Shown: positions 41,938-51,391, counted from the first letter of the stretch. The stretch is 64,000 bases of DNA from Armatimonas sp043757465 (GCF_043757465.1 NZ_JAYVPL010000055.1:6743-70742), one strand, 5' to 3'. Translations and numbers: made by a program. The notes: generated by a model from the sequence alone, not told the origin.

Positions 41938-42990
41938 ATGCCAAGAAGAATTGTCACCGAGGACGGATCGCGCTTCTGGATTACGCAGTACGAGCTGCCG
42001 ATTCTGGAAGCCAACGAAGTGCAAATCAAAGTGCAGCTCGCCGCGCCCAAGCATGGCACGGAGGCGCAGTTGATCCTGGGCAATGCTTTTAGCACCAAGC
42101 AATGGAACCCGGAGATGCGGCTCTTTCTGCCACGCCCGGAAACACAAGAAACGCCGTCTGCTACTCCCCTTACTCCGCGCGGGATCGGCAATATGATTGT
42201 CGGCGAAGTGATAGAAACCGGCTCCGACGTGACGCGTTTTACAGTTGGAGACCGTGTTTTCGGCTACGGCCAGGTGCGTGAGCTGCTGAATATCCCCGAG
42301 GACAAGCTCTATCCACTGGGCGCACTCACGGAGTCTGACGCGGTCTGCTGTGACCCGGCGCATGTCGCCTTTGTAGCGGTGCGCGATGGCAATATTCGAG
42401 TGGGTGATGATGTGGCGGTCTTTGGGCTGGGAGCGATCGGGCTACTCGCGGTGCAGATCGCCAGGGCAGGAGGGGCGCGTCGTGTCTTTGCGATAGATCC
42501 TCTCGCGCTCCGTCGGGAGCACGCCTTGGCCCACGGTGCTACCGAGGTTTTCGATCCCCTCACTTGCGACGCGGCGCTTCAGATCAAGCTCGGCACGGAG
42601 AAGCTCGGCGTGGACGTTTCTATCGAGACATCGGGCAACGGCAAGGCGCTCAACGATGCGATTCGCTGTGTGCGGCAGTGCGGCATAGTGGTTCATGTGC
42701 CGTGGGGTCCCAAAGACGCCAGCGCGCTAAAACTAGGCGAGGAGTTTCACCACAACCGTCCGACCATTGTCGGAAGCCAAGCCTGGGTCGGCTGGGGCAA
42801 TGCGGATCGCTCCCACCCGCTCTGGGATCACGAGCGCGCCTACGCAGCCACGATCCAGCTTTTTAGAGATCGCAAGCTCACCGGCGAGGGAATTGTCACC
42901 CCGATTGTTGCCTTCGAAGATGCCCCAGAGATTCTGCCGACGATCTTCACCGCCCCTGAAAAATCCATCAAGATCGGCGTTCGTCTCTAA
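41938..42990 (+). CDS. Medium-chain dehydrogenase/reductase (zinc-type alcohol dehydrogenase-like)
   Basis: A 350-aa protein. The Rossmann motif is FGLGAIGLLAVQIARAGGAR followed by VFAIDPLALRREHALAHGA; the GroES-like N-terminal domain has AAPKHGTEAQLILGN and GDRVFGYGQV. The four structural-zinc cysteines of classical family members are not evident, and the catalytic Cys is replaced in the KHGTE context, so it is a divergent sugar/polyol dehydrogenase-like protein. A good ribosome-binding site (AAGGAAATCAAATG) fixes the start. Probably the end of the purB-GH116 unit. Confidence 0.88.
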   Translation: MPRRIVTEDGSRFWITQYELPILEANEVQIKVQLAAPKHGTEAQLILGNAFSTKQWNPEMRLFLPRPETQETPSATPLTPRGIGNMIVGEVIETGSDVTRFTVGDRVFGYGQVRELLNIPEDKLYPLGALTESDAVCCDPAHVAFVAVRDGNIRVGDDVAVFGLGAIGLLAVQIARAGGARRVFAIDPLALRREHALAHGATEVFDPLTCDAALQIKLGTEKLGVDVSIETSGNGKALNDAIRCVRQCGIVVHVPWGPKDASALKLGEEFHHNRPTIVGSQAWVGWGNADRSHPLWDHERAYAATIQLFRDRKLTGEGIVTPIVAFEDAPEILPTIFTAPEKSIKIGVRL

Positions 42991-42995
42991 AAAAT

Positions 42996-43032
42996 GGGCG
43001 GCGGGTTTCTGCGAGAGGAACACCCCGCCGCC
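42996..43032 (-). terminator. GC-rich hairpin with a T-run on the minus strand
   Basis: GGCGGCGGG (42997-43005) pairs with CCCGCCGCC (43024-43032). On the minus strand the stem is followed by CATTTTTTAG, a terminator shape; on the plus strand there is no T-run. No minus-strand gene is seen just upstream of it, so it may stop antisense transcription or act bidirectionally behind the dehydrogenase. Confidence 0.45.
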
Positions 43033-43104
43033 AGTGATCTCACGCTCTCCTCAGTGAAGACGTCGTTATTTTCCGCCGAACAGTCAGAGTATCTCACGAA
43101 GACT

Positions 43105-43161
43105 GTTACCAGAGGCGTTACCAATGAGGCAGGATTTTCGTTACTCGTGTTGAATTGTTAC
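43105..43161 (+). promoter_or_regulatory. GTTAC repeats upstream of the BTAD regulator
   Basis: GTTACC occurs at 43105 and 43117 (12-bp period), and GTTAC again at 43140 and 43157, the last a few bases before the ATG. Clustered direct repeats before an AfsR/SARP-type gene suggest an operator; the evidence is only repetition. Confidence 0.3.
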
Positions 43162-43166
43162 GACGC

Positions 43167-46100
43167 ATGGATCTGACACTGCGACTCTTTGGCAGTATGG
43201 AGCTACTCTACCAAGATGCCCCCCTCCCCCCTGGGCCACGCCGCCACACAGGGGAGCGTCTTTTGGGGCTCCTGGCGTTGCGTGGGCCTCAGCCACGTGC
43301 ACGACTGGCAGCGACACTCTGGCCAGAAGGGGCAGAAGAGAGAAGCCAGTTTTATCTGCGCCGCACGTTGATGGAGCTACGGCAACGTCTGGGTGAGGCA
43401 GCCTCGACGCTCGCGGAATCCTCTGAGAGTCCTCGGAGCCTGAGTCTAAGGCTTCCTCCCGCGAGCTGCGATCTCTGGCGCTTTGAGCAGGCTCTCAAAG
43501 CGGGGGATGATCTCACGGCGGTGAGCCTCTACCGAGGCCCCCTCCTCGATGGCTGGGACGACGACTGGGTTCTTACCGCCCGTACCCAGTACCAGCAGCA
43601 GTTTCTTGGCGCACTAGAACGGCTTGCAATGCGGGCACAGACCTCGCAAGAAGCGATTGCCCAGCTCCAGCGACTTGTCGCACTGGATCCCACCCGCGAG
43701 TCCGCCTGGCGTGCTCTGATGCAAGCACTGGCAGACCAAGGAGACCCCGCCGCTCTGGTACAAGCCTACCGTGAGCTGCGCGTCTGGCTACGCCGCGAGG
43801 TACGTCTGGAACCCTCACCCGAAACTCTGGCCTGCTACCAGCGGCTGCGCTCGGAGGCAAGGCGCAAGAGTGTGCCTGCCGTTGCCCCAACACTGGGCAC
43901 CCTGCCCTACCGCTTACCTCTGTCTCCGACCCCGCTTGTCGGACGGGAGACAGCACTCTCAGAAATCCACACCCGTCTGGAAGCAACCCGTCTCCTCACT
44001 CTAGTGGGGATGGGGGGTGTGGGTAAGACCCGCCTTGCACTGGCAACCCTAGAGGCTCGCCAGCTCGATCCCAAGTTTACCGATGGCGTTGCTTGGATCG
44101 AGCTAGCGGGCCTCAGCGATCCTGCGCTTCTTTGCACCCGTGTGGCAAGTAGCCTGGGCATCCCAGAAACAACCGAGCTGACACAGGCCATCGGCCAGCG
44201 CCACATGCTCCTCGGGCTGGACAACTGTGAACACCTCCTCGATGCCGTCGCAAACCTGGTAGACACGCTCCTGAGCACCTGCCCCAACCTCGTTCTGCTT
44301 ACCACCAGTCGCGAGCCGCTCGGCTTGGCAAGTGAGGCCCTCTGGCGTGTCCCCACTCTCTCCAGCACCGCAGCACTTCAGCTCTTTGAGGCCCGTGCTC
44401 AAAAAGTGGCCACGACCTGGACCCTCACCGAGAATAACACTTCCCTGGTGCACCAGCTCTGTACTCGACTGGATGATCTGCCTTTGGCAATCGAGCTGGC
44501 CGCCGCACGCATCGCGACCCTCCCCCTTGAGGAGCTTGTCCGGCGCGTGGATGCTCGCTTCGATCTGCTTACGGGAGGAAATCGCTCCGCCCTTCGTCGG
44601 CAGCAGACTCTCCGTGCAACCATGGACTGGAGCTGGGCACTCCTGACTTCTGAGGAACAAGAGGCACTGCGCCAGCTTGCCATCTTCCCCAGTCCGTTCT
44701 CACTAGAAATCAGCGAGGCGGCATGCCCCGATAGCCTGATCTTGCTTCCCTCTCTCGTCGAAAAATCACTGATTGCCTTTACCCAGGAGATGGGGCAGTA
44801 CCGCCTTCTCGAAACGGTACGTGAGTATGTCATGGAGCAGGGCCTAGGCGAATCGGGTCGCACCGCACGCCAGGGCTACCTGCGCTATGCCTGCCAAAAA
44901 GTGGAGAAGGGAGCAAAGAACCACTCATTGCCCTCAGAGCGTCGGCTCTGGTACGATACCCTAGAAGCGACCTATGATAATCTCCGGCTGGCCCTGGAAA
45001 ATGCCCTGGAAACCTCGCTCTCACAAGCCCTCCACCTCGCCGCGAATCTCTGGCCGTTCTGGTGGGAACGGGGCTACTGGCATGAAGGCCTTCGCACTCT
45101 GCAAGCCGTTTTAGAGACCAACGCGGACAAGAAACTCGAGCTATGGGTTCGTGCGCAGCTGGGAGCAGGGGTACTCTCCTACGAAACAGGCAAATACACC
45201 GAGGCACATCAGTATCTAACGGAAGCGCATAAACTCGCTCGGCTTACCAACGATCCCTGGACAGAGGGGGAAGCCCTACGAATACAGGGGCTGGTGCGCT
45301 GGAATGAGGGACACCCCGAGGAGGCACGCACCCTCTATCACCAAAGCCAGACGTGCTTCCAGCAGAGTGGGAATGTAGCTGGCCAAGCGGGTGTTCTAGC
45401 CAGCCTAGGGCACCTGACCTGGAACCTAGGGAATCTTGAGCAGTCAATGGAGTACAACCTCCAGAGCCGTAGTCTGTACCAATCTTTGGGGGATGAAGTC
45501 GGACTAGCGGAGACAAGCGCCCAGCTCGGCCTGATCGCTCGCAGCCAGAGTGACTACAAACGCGCACGGACTTTTTTCGAAGAGGCACTGACGCTTCGGC
45601 GAAAACTCGGGCTCCGCAGCGGGATCGTCACCGTACTGCACCACCTGGGTGTTCTGGCCTACCTGGAGCACCGCTACGACGATGCACAGACGCGTCTTCA
45701 CGAGAGCGTCTCTCTCTGGCGTGTGCTCGGCGACCCGGGCTGGCTCGCGCTCTCTCTCTACTATCTCGGGTTGGTTCAGCGCGCACAACGCACTTGGTCT
45801 GAGGCGATTATCTCACTCACCGAGGCCCTGCTCCTACGGCGGCATCAGGGAGCGAAGCGCTCTATCGCAGGGCTCCAGTATGCACTAGGCACGATCTGGC
45901 TCGAACAAGGACGCTACGAAGACGCCCACCTAGCACTCCAAGAAAGTACCCAGCTGCGTCATGAGATTGGGTTACCAGTCTTCTGTGGAGAAGCGCTGGA
46001 TGCCCTGGCCTGCCTACACGCACGCCAAGGCGATTTTATCCGCGCAACTGCGCATCTTGCCTGCGCCGCAGCCCTCCGCAAAGGCCACGAAGAAGTCGAA

Positions 46101-46214
46101 GAAGAACACCCCTACCGCGACGAAGCCATGACTAAAACGTCAGAGACTCTCTCTGCCGAAGAGTGGCAGCGCCTCTGGCAGAAAAACACGTCACTCTCAC
46201 CTCTTAGCCTCTGA
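43167..46214 (+). CDS. AfsR/SARP-type regulator: winged HTH-BTAD, NB-ARC ATPase, TPR
   Basis: A 1015-aa signal-transduction protein. Residues 1-95 form a winged helix (LRLFGSMELLYQDAPLPPGP), about 95-235 the BTAD (LYRGPLLDGWDDDWVLTART and LVALDPTRESAWRALMQALA). The NB-ARC ATPase follows PLVGRETALSEI with Walker A VGMGGVGKTRLA (near 281), Walker B GLDNCEH, and LTTSREPLGLA. The C-terminal third is TPR (for example EAHQYLTEAHKLARLTND). It probably activates nearby genes by oligomerising on ligand and ATP binding. The ATG at 43167 is preferred over a TTG at 43155. Closest target candidates: the polysaccharide island downstream or its own promoter. Confidence 0.92.
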   Translation: MDLTLRLFGSMELLYQDAPLPPGPRRHTGERLLGLLALRGPQPRARLAATLWPEGAEERSQFYLRRTLMELRQRLGEAASTLAESSESPRSLSLRLPPASCDLWRFEQALKAGDDLTAVSLYRGPLLDGWDDDWVLTARTQYQQQFLGALERLAMRAQTSQEAIAQLQRLVALDPTRESAWRALMQALADQGDPAALVQAYRELRVWLRREVRLEPSPETLACYQRLRSEARRKSVPAVAPTLGTLPYRLPLSPTPLVGRETALSEIHTRLEATRLLTLVGMGGVGKTRLALATLEARQLDPKFTDGVAWIELAGLSDPALLCTRVASSLGIPETTELTQAIGQRHMLLGLDNCEHLLDAVANLVDTLLSTCPNLVLLTTSREPLGLASEALWRVPTLSSTAALQLFEARAQKVATTWTLTENNTSLVHQLCTRLDDLPLAIELAAARIATLPLEELVRRVDARFDLLTGGNRSALRRQQTLRATMDWSWALLTSEEQEALRQLAIFPSPFSLEISEAACPDSLILLPSLVEKSLIAFTQEMGQYRLLETVREYVMEQGLGESGRTARQGYLRYACQKVEKGAKNHSLPSERRLWYDTLEATYDNLRLALENALETSLSQALHLAANLWPFWWERGYWHEGLRTLQAVLETNADKKLELWVRAQLGAGVLSYETGKYTEAHQYLTEAHKLARLTNDPWTEGEALRIQGLVRWNEGHPEEARTLYHQSQTCFQQSGNVAGQAGVLASLGHLTWNLGNLEQSMEYNLQSRSLYQSLGDEVGLAETSAQLGLIARSQSDYKRARTFFEEALTLRRKLGLRSGIVTVLHHLGVLAYLEHRYDDAQTRLHESVSLWRVLGDPGWLALSLYYLGLVQRAQRTWSEAIISLTEALLLRRHQGAKRSIAGLQYALGTIWLEQGRYEDAHLALQESTQLRHEIGLPVFCGEALDALACLHARQGDFIRATAHLACAAALRKGHEEVEEEHPYRDEAMTKTSETLSAEEWQRLWQKNTSLSPLSL

Positions 46215-46440
46215 TGTTTCCTCACTATCAAACCATGCTGCCGTGCGACGGAGACCTTCATCGAGATCAAACTGTGGCCCATAGCCTAGAGTTTTAAGCC
46301 GCTCAATGGCAACCTCCCAGCGCTGAGCATCCCCTACCCAGGAGGAGCCCGTGTAGGACAGAGTTGTCTGACCCGCAAGCCCACGCACCGCGATGAGCTG
46401 CTGTGTCTTCGCGTGTAGACTTAATTGTGCCCTTGGAGGG
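46197..46440 (-). pseudogene. C-terminal remnant of an NAD-dependent sugar epimerase
   Basis: About 80 codons on the minus strand end with ERLKTLGYGPQFDLDEGLRR followed by TAAWF, and contain SYTGSSWVGDAQRWEVAIER; this is how UDP-glucose 4-epimerase-type proteins end. The N-terminal NAD domain is absent, and the sequence upstream (46440-46505) reads as unrelated Ser/Thr/Pro-rich residues. The stop overlaps the end of the BTAD gene by 18 nt. A broken gene at the island's edge. Confidence 0.6.
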
Positions 46441-46504
46441 AACCAGTGGGCCGTTTCGTCGAGGGGAGTCTGAGATGTCGAAGTGGAGGGGGAATTATGT
46501 GGCA

Positions 46505-46758
46505 CTTGGGTTACAGTGGGATCGCTGTGCCAACATGGCAGAAATTACTTCGAGAATCGGAGCGCCCAATGCCTCCCTCTACGACACTGACTATCAGCAC
46601 CGTTTTCATAGCAAAATTAGTCCAAACGCACGGGCATTCAGTTTTGTCACAGTGACCACCAAAACACCAGATGCCGGAAATCTTGTCGAGGGGCGGTTGC
46701 CGCCTCGGCCTGCCCGGAACGGTTTTGTAGAAGATAACTGAATGGCCGTAGTCCAAAC
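46505..46758. other. Non-coding scar between two gene relics
   Basis: No convincing protein in either strand. Short frames occur but match nothing I recognise. It sits between the epimerase relic and the transposase relic, as expected of an insertion/deletion scar. Confidence 0.5.
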
Positions 46759-46875
46759 GTGAATTTAGAGGAGGTTTATCAGAGGAAGCGGATTCACTCC
46801 AAGCGTGGCTATCTTCCTCCCGCCGTCTTCGAGGAGCGCTGGCTTGCGGCGCGAACTTCAGAGGTGCTTTTAAGT
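46759..46875 (+). pseudogene. IS3-family transposase C-terminal remnant
   Basis: From the ATG at 46759 the sequence reads MNLEEVYQRKRIHSKRGYLP then PAVFEERWL, the end of an IS3-type OrfB integrase core (usual pattern YN..R.HS.LGY.PP..FE). The DDE catalytic portion is missing, so the element is dead. What follows to 47037 shows no gene. Confidence 0.65.
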
Positions 46876-47037
46876 GGTGGTGACCAGACGCTTAGTGCGT
46901 CGTCGCTGCCCTTGCCTATGGCGAAAATCGCCTTGCCGATCCAGGGTAAAAATGTTAGAATCTCGTAGTCCAAAAACTGTCCAGACAAACGTCAGGATTA
47001 CATTACAAAATTCACGTCAGGTCTCGTTTAATTCACG
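46876..47037. other. Gene-free stretch before the polysaccharide GT4
   Basis: No supported protein. GTTAGAATCTCG at about 46953 contains a TAGAAT -10-like hexamer that could serve the next gene, at 47038, but no clear ribosome-binding site is seen before its ATG. Confidence 0.35.
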
Positions 47038-48273
47038 ATGAAAATCCTTTTAATAACTCAGAACTACCTCCCATGTATCGGCGGTATTGAGATGCAAACC
47101 CGTCAAACAGCACAGGAGTACTGTAAAAGAGGTCATGATACTAGCATTGCAGCAATGAACTTCGCGGCTTATCGCGGCCATCCACGCCTGAGTATACTTC
47201 ACTCCTCTCTCATGGCGCCAAAATTTTCCGATAGCAAAGATGGAGATATTCAAATCCACTCTCTTTCTCCGAAAAATACCGTTGAAAAGCTGAAATTATT
47301 ACCATTAGCTCTCCGTATACTCCCAACACCAACACCAAAAATCTATTATTCACTTCATAAATTTTGTTTTCCGGCCTATAAATCTCTTGTAGGGCCTCGT
47401 CTTGCCAAACTGATGGAATGTGTAGATGTTGTCCATAGCCTCGCGGCGGACTACATTGCCTGGACAGCAGAGCAAGAAGCCAGAAAGAGGCACATTCCCT
47501 TTGTTTGTACTCCTTTTGTCCACCCTAATCAGTGGGGAGATGACCCAGAAAACGTTAGTTTTTATAAAAAGTGTGATGCTGTTATTGGACTTCTTACCAC
47601 GGATACTGGGTATCTGGAAACTCTGGGGGTCTCCCCACAAAAACTCCATGTCATCAGCAACGCGCCTGATCTGCCCGAAACCGTAGATGGGCCTGGTTTC
47701 CGTGAACGCCATCAGTTTGGCAACCTCCCTATCGTGCTTTACGTCGGGCGAATGATGCCCCAAAAAGGGGCCAAGGCCATCGTGGAGGCAGCCCCGAAGA
47801 TATGGGAGAAAGTTCCAGACGCACAGATTGTCTTCATTGGGCCGGGTAGCCCTGATGAACTTGCTATTTTTGAGGGTGCTGATAAAAGACTCCACTATCT
47901 AGGTAAGGTTAGTGCTCAAGAAAAAGGGGATGCCCTTGCTGCCTGTGACATATTCTGTATGCCCTCTCTCAGTGAGATCCTGCCCACGGTCTATCTAGAG
48001 GCATGGTGCCTCGGAAAACCTGTTATCGGCGGAATGGCGCACGGCCTCCCAGAACTTGTCGAGGGTAATAACGGCGGCCTCTGCGTCGAACAAACATCAG
48101 ATGCGGTCGCAAATGCTCTGTTACTCCTCCTCGAAAACCAAACACTGCGGGAAAAATTTGGAGAGGGAGGAAGAGCTGCTGTAGAGGCCAGACATTCCAA
48201 CGCAGTAGTCGTAGATAAGCTTCTGAATCTCTATTCGTCTCTCATAAAATCTAATCAATCGAAAAAGGCTTAA
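47038..48273 (+). CDS. GT4-type glycosyltransferase
   Basis: A 411-aa GT-B enzyme. MKILLITQNYLPCIGGIEMQ is the classic N-terminus; NLPIVLYVGRMMPQKGAKAI starts the donor domain; SLSEILPTVYLEAWCLGKPV is the EX7E region. The N-terminal half is clearly richer in A/T than genes before 46200, the first coding sign of the island. Likely adds a sugar during surface polysaccharide assembly. Followed closely by the epimerase. Confidence 0.92.
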   Translation: MKILLITQNYLPCIGGIEMQTRQTAQEYCKRGHDTSIAAMNFAAYRGHPRLSILHSSLMAPKFSDSKDGDIQIHSLSPKNTVEKLKLLPLALRILPTPTPKIYYSLHKFCFPAYKSLVGPRLAKLMECVDVVHSLAADYIAWTAEQEARKRHIPFVCTPFVHPNQWGDDPENVSFYKKCDAVIGLLTTDTGYLETLGVSPQKLHVISNAPDLPETVDGPGFRERHQFGNLPIVLYVGRMMPQKGAKAIVEAAPKIWEKVPDAQIVFIGPGSPDELAIFEGADKRLHYLGKVSAQEKGDALAACDIFCMPSLSEILPTVYLEAWCLGKPVIGGMAHGLPELVEGNNGGLCVEQTSDAVANALLLLLENQTLREKFGEGGRAAVEARHSNAVVVDKLLNLYSSLIKSNQSKKA

Positions 48274-48286
48274 GTGCGGAAGCAGT

Positions 48287-49192
48287 ATGAAAATTCTAGT
48301 CACGGGTGGAGCGGGTTTCATTGGAAGTGCGGTCGTTCAAAAATTTCAGAGCGAAGACCATGATGTTGCAATCATAGATGATCTTTCCTTTGGAAATCGA
48401 GAGTTTGTCACCGTTACCCAAGATAACTTCTATGAGTGTGATATTCTTGACAGCCAGAGAGTCGATGAGGTATTTCATCACTACCATCCCGAGGTTGTTA
48501 TTCACCTTGCAGCGGTTCACTTCATTCCGTGGTGTAATAAACACCCTTACGAGTCCAGCCAGATCAATATAACAGGAACTATAAATATTCTCAGAGCGTG
48601 TGATATCCATCAGGTCAAAAAAGTAATTTTTGCTTCCACTGCTGCAGTTTATCCCATCAATGAGGAAGCAACCAATGAGTTCTTCCCAGTGGGGCCTATG
48701 GATATCTATGGACTCAGTAAACTTGTTGGAGAACATCTTTGCAATGAGTTTCATCTCAGGACTAGCACTCCCGTTGTAATCTGTCGGTTCTTCAATGCCT
48801 TTGGCCCCAATGAGACCAATCCACACCTGATACCTGAGATTCAAAAACAAGTAAACTCGGGTCTCCGAAAAATAAAGCTTGGTAATACCGAACCCAAAAG
48901 AGATTTCATTCATACTTCTGACATTTCCAATGCCATCTTCATGCTTGTGCTCACTCACTTATCTGGTATTGAAACTTATAATATTGGCCAAGGCGTGGAG
49001 TACTCTGTGGTTGATATTGTAGAATCGTTTTCACGAGTTATAGGTGAACCTATTGAGATTGAAACTGATCCAGAGCGGGTTCGCAAAGTGGAGCGCATGC
49101 ACCTTCTAGCAGATACTACCAAGCTACGAAGCCTAGGCTGGAAACCGTTGATTGATATCGATAGTGGAATTAAGACTCTCGTGACGCTTTGA
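48287..49192 (+). CDS. NAD-dependent sugar-nucleotide epimerase/dehydratase
   Basis: A 301-aa extended SDR. MKILVTGGAGFIGSAVVQKF has the NAD-binding GGAGFIG, and the catalytic YxxxK is in DIYGLSKLVGEHLCNE. FFNAFGPNETNPHLIPEI and PKRDFIHTSDISNAIFMLV are usual for UDP-glucose/GlcNAc 4-epimerase relatives. It supplies an activated sugar for the neighbouring transferases; which sugar is unknown. AT-rich like the rest of the island. The relic at 46197 belongs to the same broad family. Confidence 0.92.
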   Translation: MKILVTGGAGFIGSAVVQKFQSEDHDVAIIDDLSFGNREFVTVTQDNFYECDILDSQRVDEVFHHYHPEVVIHLAAVHFIPWCNKHPYESSQINITGTINILRACDIHQVKKVIFASTAAVYPINEEATNEFFPVGPMDIYGLSKLVGEHLCNEFHLRTSTPVVICRFFNAFGPNETNPHLIPEIQKQVNSGLRKIKLGNTEPKRDFIHTSDISNAIFMLVLTHLSGIETYNIGQGVEYSVVDIVESFSRVIGEPIEIETDPERVRKVERMHLLADTTKLRSLGWKPLIDIDSGIKTLVTL

Positions 49193-49278
49193 GAACTGTA
49201 CTGTTAAAACCGGGGCAAACATGGCTCTCCCGCTCTTTTAGTGAAGACGGATCAGCCTTCTATTTCTCCTAGAGCGTG

Positions 49279-49395
49279 TTATAAACTCCATTGTGGTGTC
49301 CCGAGCAATTTCCGCAACATAAGGCAGGCAAACACCACAAAATGCAAACCTACGACGGTCGAAGCAAAGCGTTCATAATCGCGAACCTAAGTACA
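49279..49395 (-). pseudogene. IS5-family transposase C-terminal remnant
   Basis: On the minus strand one reads VRDYERFASTVVGLHFVVFA then CLMLRKLLGTPQWSL and a TAA at 49279-49281. This matches the end of IS5/IS4-type transposases (RDYER...A....MLRKL). Upstream of about 49395 the match is lost. The gap from 49193 to 49278 holds nothing else I can identify. Confidence 0.65.
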
Positions 49396-49425
49396 GGATA
49401 AAAACTTGCGAGATAAGCAGGATAT

Positions 49426-50400
49426 TTACGTTTTAGTCTTCCTTCGATACCTGCAATAATGCCTCAACCAACGACGAATGCCTCCACCCCAGAAGTGAAA
49501 AGCCTTTAGAAAATGCCGCTCTTTCCAAAGGCTAGCAGCTTGAGAAAATCCTTGATAGGCAACAATCATCGTCTGATAATTAAATAATGCCTCATCCAAA
49601 CGTGATTGCTGTTCAGGAGAGAATCCCTTTAATCCCGTCCATTTCTCTATAAGTCTAGCCCTTTGCCCTTCTAAATAATTGAATCTTTCTTCATCGGGAT
49701 TATCTGCCGTATTCTGGCTGGAATGACGGCGATATGATACAAGTTTATCAGGCAAGTAATGTATTTCCGACCGGATAGCCATATGAAGAAAAACATCAGA
49801 GTCTTCGTACGGCTGACCAAAATTTTCATCAAACCCTGGAGTTTGTTCGTAAATATCACGGCGAAAGATCGAAATGCTAGGAATAATCCCTGCGTTTCCT
49901 AATATCGCTTCAACTGTTGTCTTTACGTCAGTACAAGGCATCTCATAAACGTTACCATTTACCACTTCCAAGCGAGGAAGTCCCGAAATATATTCATATT
50001 GCGTTGGGGTGAATACTCCATCATCTCCAATAACATGATGCCCTGTATGCACCATTCCGACCTCTGGATGAGCATCAAGATAACGAGTAACTACTTGAAA
50101 AAGCTGTGGATCGACAACATCATCTGCGTCTAGAAAATAAACATAGTCAGATGGATTTTTCAAATATTTAAAGCCAGTATTCCGCGCTTTAGCTACTCCA
50201 CCATTTGATTGAGACACAACCTGAATGCGTAAATCTCGTGCCGCATAAGCTTCAGCCAAAGATTTCGACCCATCCGTGCTTCCATCGTCTACGATTACAT
50301 ATTCCCAATCTGTGAATTCTTGACGCAATACACTTTCAATCAATGCCCCTAGAAAACGCTCCGCATTATAGCAAGGCGTCACGATACTTATCTTCGGCAT
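49426..50400 (-). CDS. GT2-type glycosyltransferase
   Basis: A 324-aa GT-A enzyme. MPKISIVTPCYNAERFLGAL, IVDDGSTDGSK, NGGVAKARNTGFKYLKN and the metal-binding DxD as FLDADDVVDP are present; RRDIYEQTPGFDENFGQPYE then DSDVFLHMAI holds the acceptor-side acidic residues. It has a basic C-terminus. Cytosolic, presumably acting on a lipid-linked glycan. It lies in the low-GC core of the island. Confidence 0.93.
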   Translation of the reverse strand: MPKISIVTPCYNAERFLGALIESVLRQEFTDWEYVIVDDGSTDGSKSLAEAYAARDLRIQVVSQSNGGVAKARNTGFKYLKNPSDYVYFLDADDVVDPQLFQVVTRYLDAHPEVGMVHTGHHVIGDDGVFTPTQYEYISGLPRLEVVNGNVYEMPCTDVKTTVEAILGNAGIIPSISIFRRDIYEQTPGFDENFGQPYEDSDVFLHMAIRSEIHYLPDKLVSYRRHSSQNTADNPDEERFNYLEGQRARLIEKWTGLKGFSPEQQSRLDEALFNYQTMIVAYQGFSQAASLWKERHFLKAFHFWGGGIRRWLRHYCRYRRKTKT

Positions 50401-50452
50401 AGAAAAAAGCCCCAGATTATTTCGATAAAAAAAACAACATTTAAATCTACTT

Positions 50453-51391
50453 TCATTTTTTCACTAACCCCTTATAATCATATTTCCGACTCACATTACG
50501 ATTAGTATTAAAATAATTTCGATATCCTTTATTATGATAATAATAAAATTCAGATTCAGAAATCCCTTCTCGAGTATTCACCCTCCATCCTTGCCGTATA
50601 GATCTTAATTTCATCCGTAAATACTCAAATAATATTTTTTTTCCTGCATAGTCTTTATGAAACCAATTATAGTCAATATATGCTTGAGTCATCCCAGCAT
50701 TATAAGCACGCTTCAACCAAGACTTATGCAGCAACCTATCAACTTGAAAATGATGTTCGACTACAGCACTTTCACAAAACTGAATTCGAAAGCCAGCTTC
50801 GATTAATTGGAGTGAAAGTAAAGTATCATCACCAAACCCCAATTTACCTGGCCCAGTATCGACATCAAAACCAGGAATAATATCTAATATGATCCTCTTA
50901 AATGCCATATTTGCACCGATCATATATTTAGGATTATATTTATCTATCCAAACCGTCTCAGCAAGGCATGCACGATGAAGATTTGTCATCCATGCACGCT
51001 CCAAACAGGATGCAATAATAATTTCGCCTACACAAGCATCAGTCGTATTCTCTCTAATTGAAAAAGTCAACTCCTGCAACCAATCACTTTCAAAACGAAC
51101 ATCATCATCAGTAAAAACGAGAATATCCCCTTTAGATGCTGCTATGCCTATATTAAGGGCACCACATTTACCAGGCACAGGTTCGTAAATATATTTATAG
51201 ATAAAATTAGAAAACCCCCAGTCTCTTGCCTTATGTGTATTGTCTGTACTCCCATTATCAACAATAACTAATTCCACAAAATCAAATAAACTGGTATCAA
51301 CATCCCGCAACGATTCTGCCGTTACAACCAAATCATCATAACGATTCTGCGTTACAATTACAATTGACGCACTATTCACCACCGCACCCAC
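50453..51391 (-). CDS. GT2-type glycosyltransferase
   Basis: A 312-aa protein. SIVIVTQNRYDDLVVTAESL, VIVDNGSTDNTHKARDWGF, GKCGALNIGIAASKGDILVF and the DxD-like FTDDDVRFESDWL define a GT-A fold. The start is one of three close GTG codons (51391, 51382, 51379); I kept the longest. Two lines of sequence here (50461-50580) contain only 33 G/C of 120, the lowest seen in the window. Acceptor unknown. Confidence 0.88.
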   Translation of the reverse strand: MGAVVNSASIVIVTQNRYDDLVVTAESLRDVDTSLFDFVELVIVDNGSTDNTHKARDWGFSNFIYKYIYEPVPGKCGALNIGIAASKGDILVFTDDDVRFESDWLQELTFSIRENTTDACVGEIIIASCLERAWMTNLHRACLAETVWIDKYNPKYMIGANMAFKRIILDIIPGFDVDTGPGKLGFGDDTLLSLQLIEAGFRIQFCESAVVEHHFQVDRLLHKSWLKRAYNAGMTQAYIDYNWFHKDYAGKKILFEYLRMKLRSIRQGWRVNTREGISESEFYYYHNKGYRNYFNTNRNVSRKYDYKGLVKK

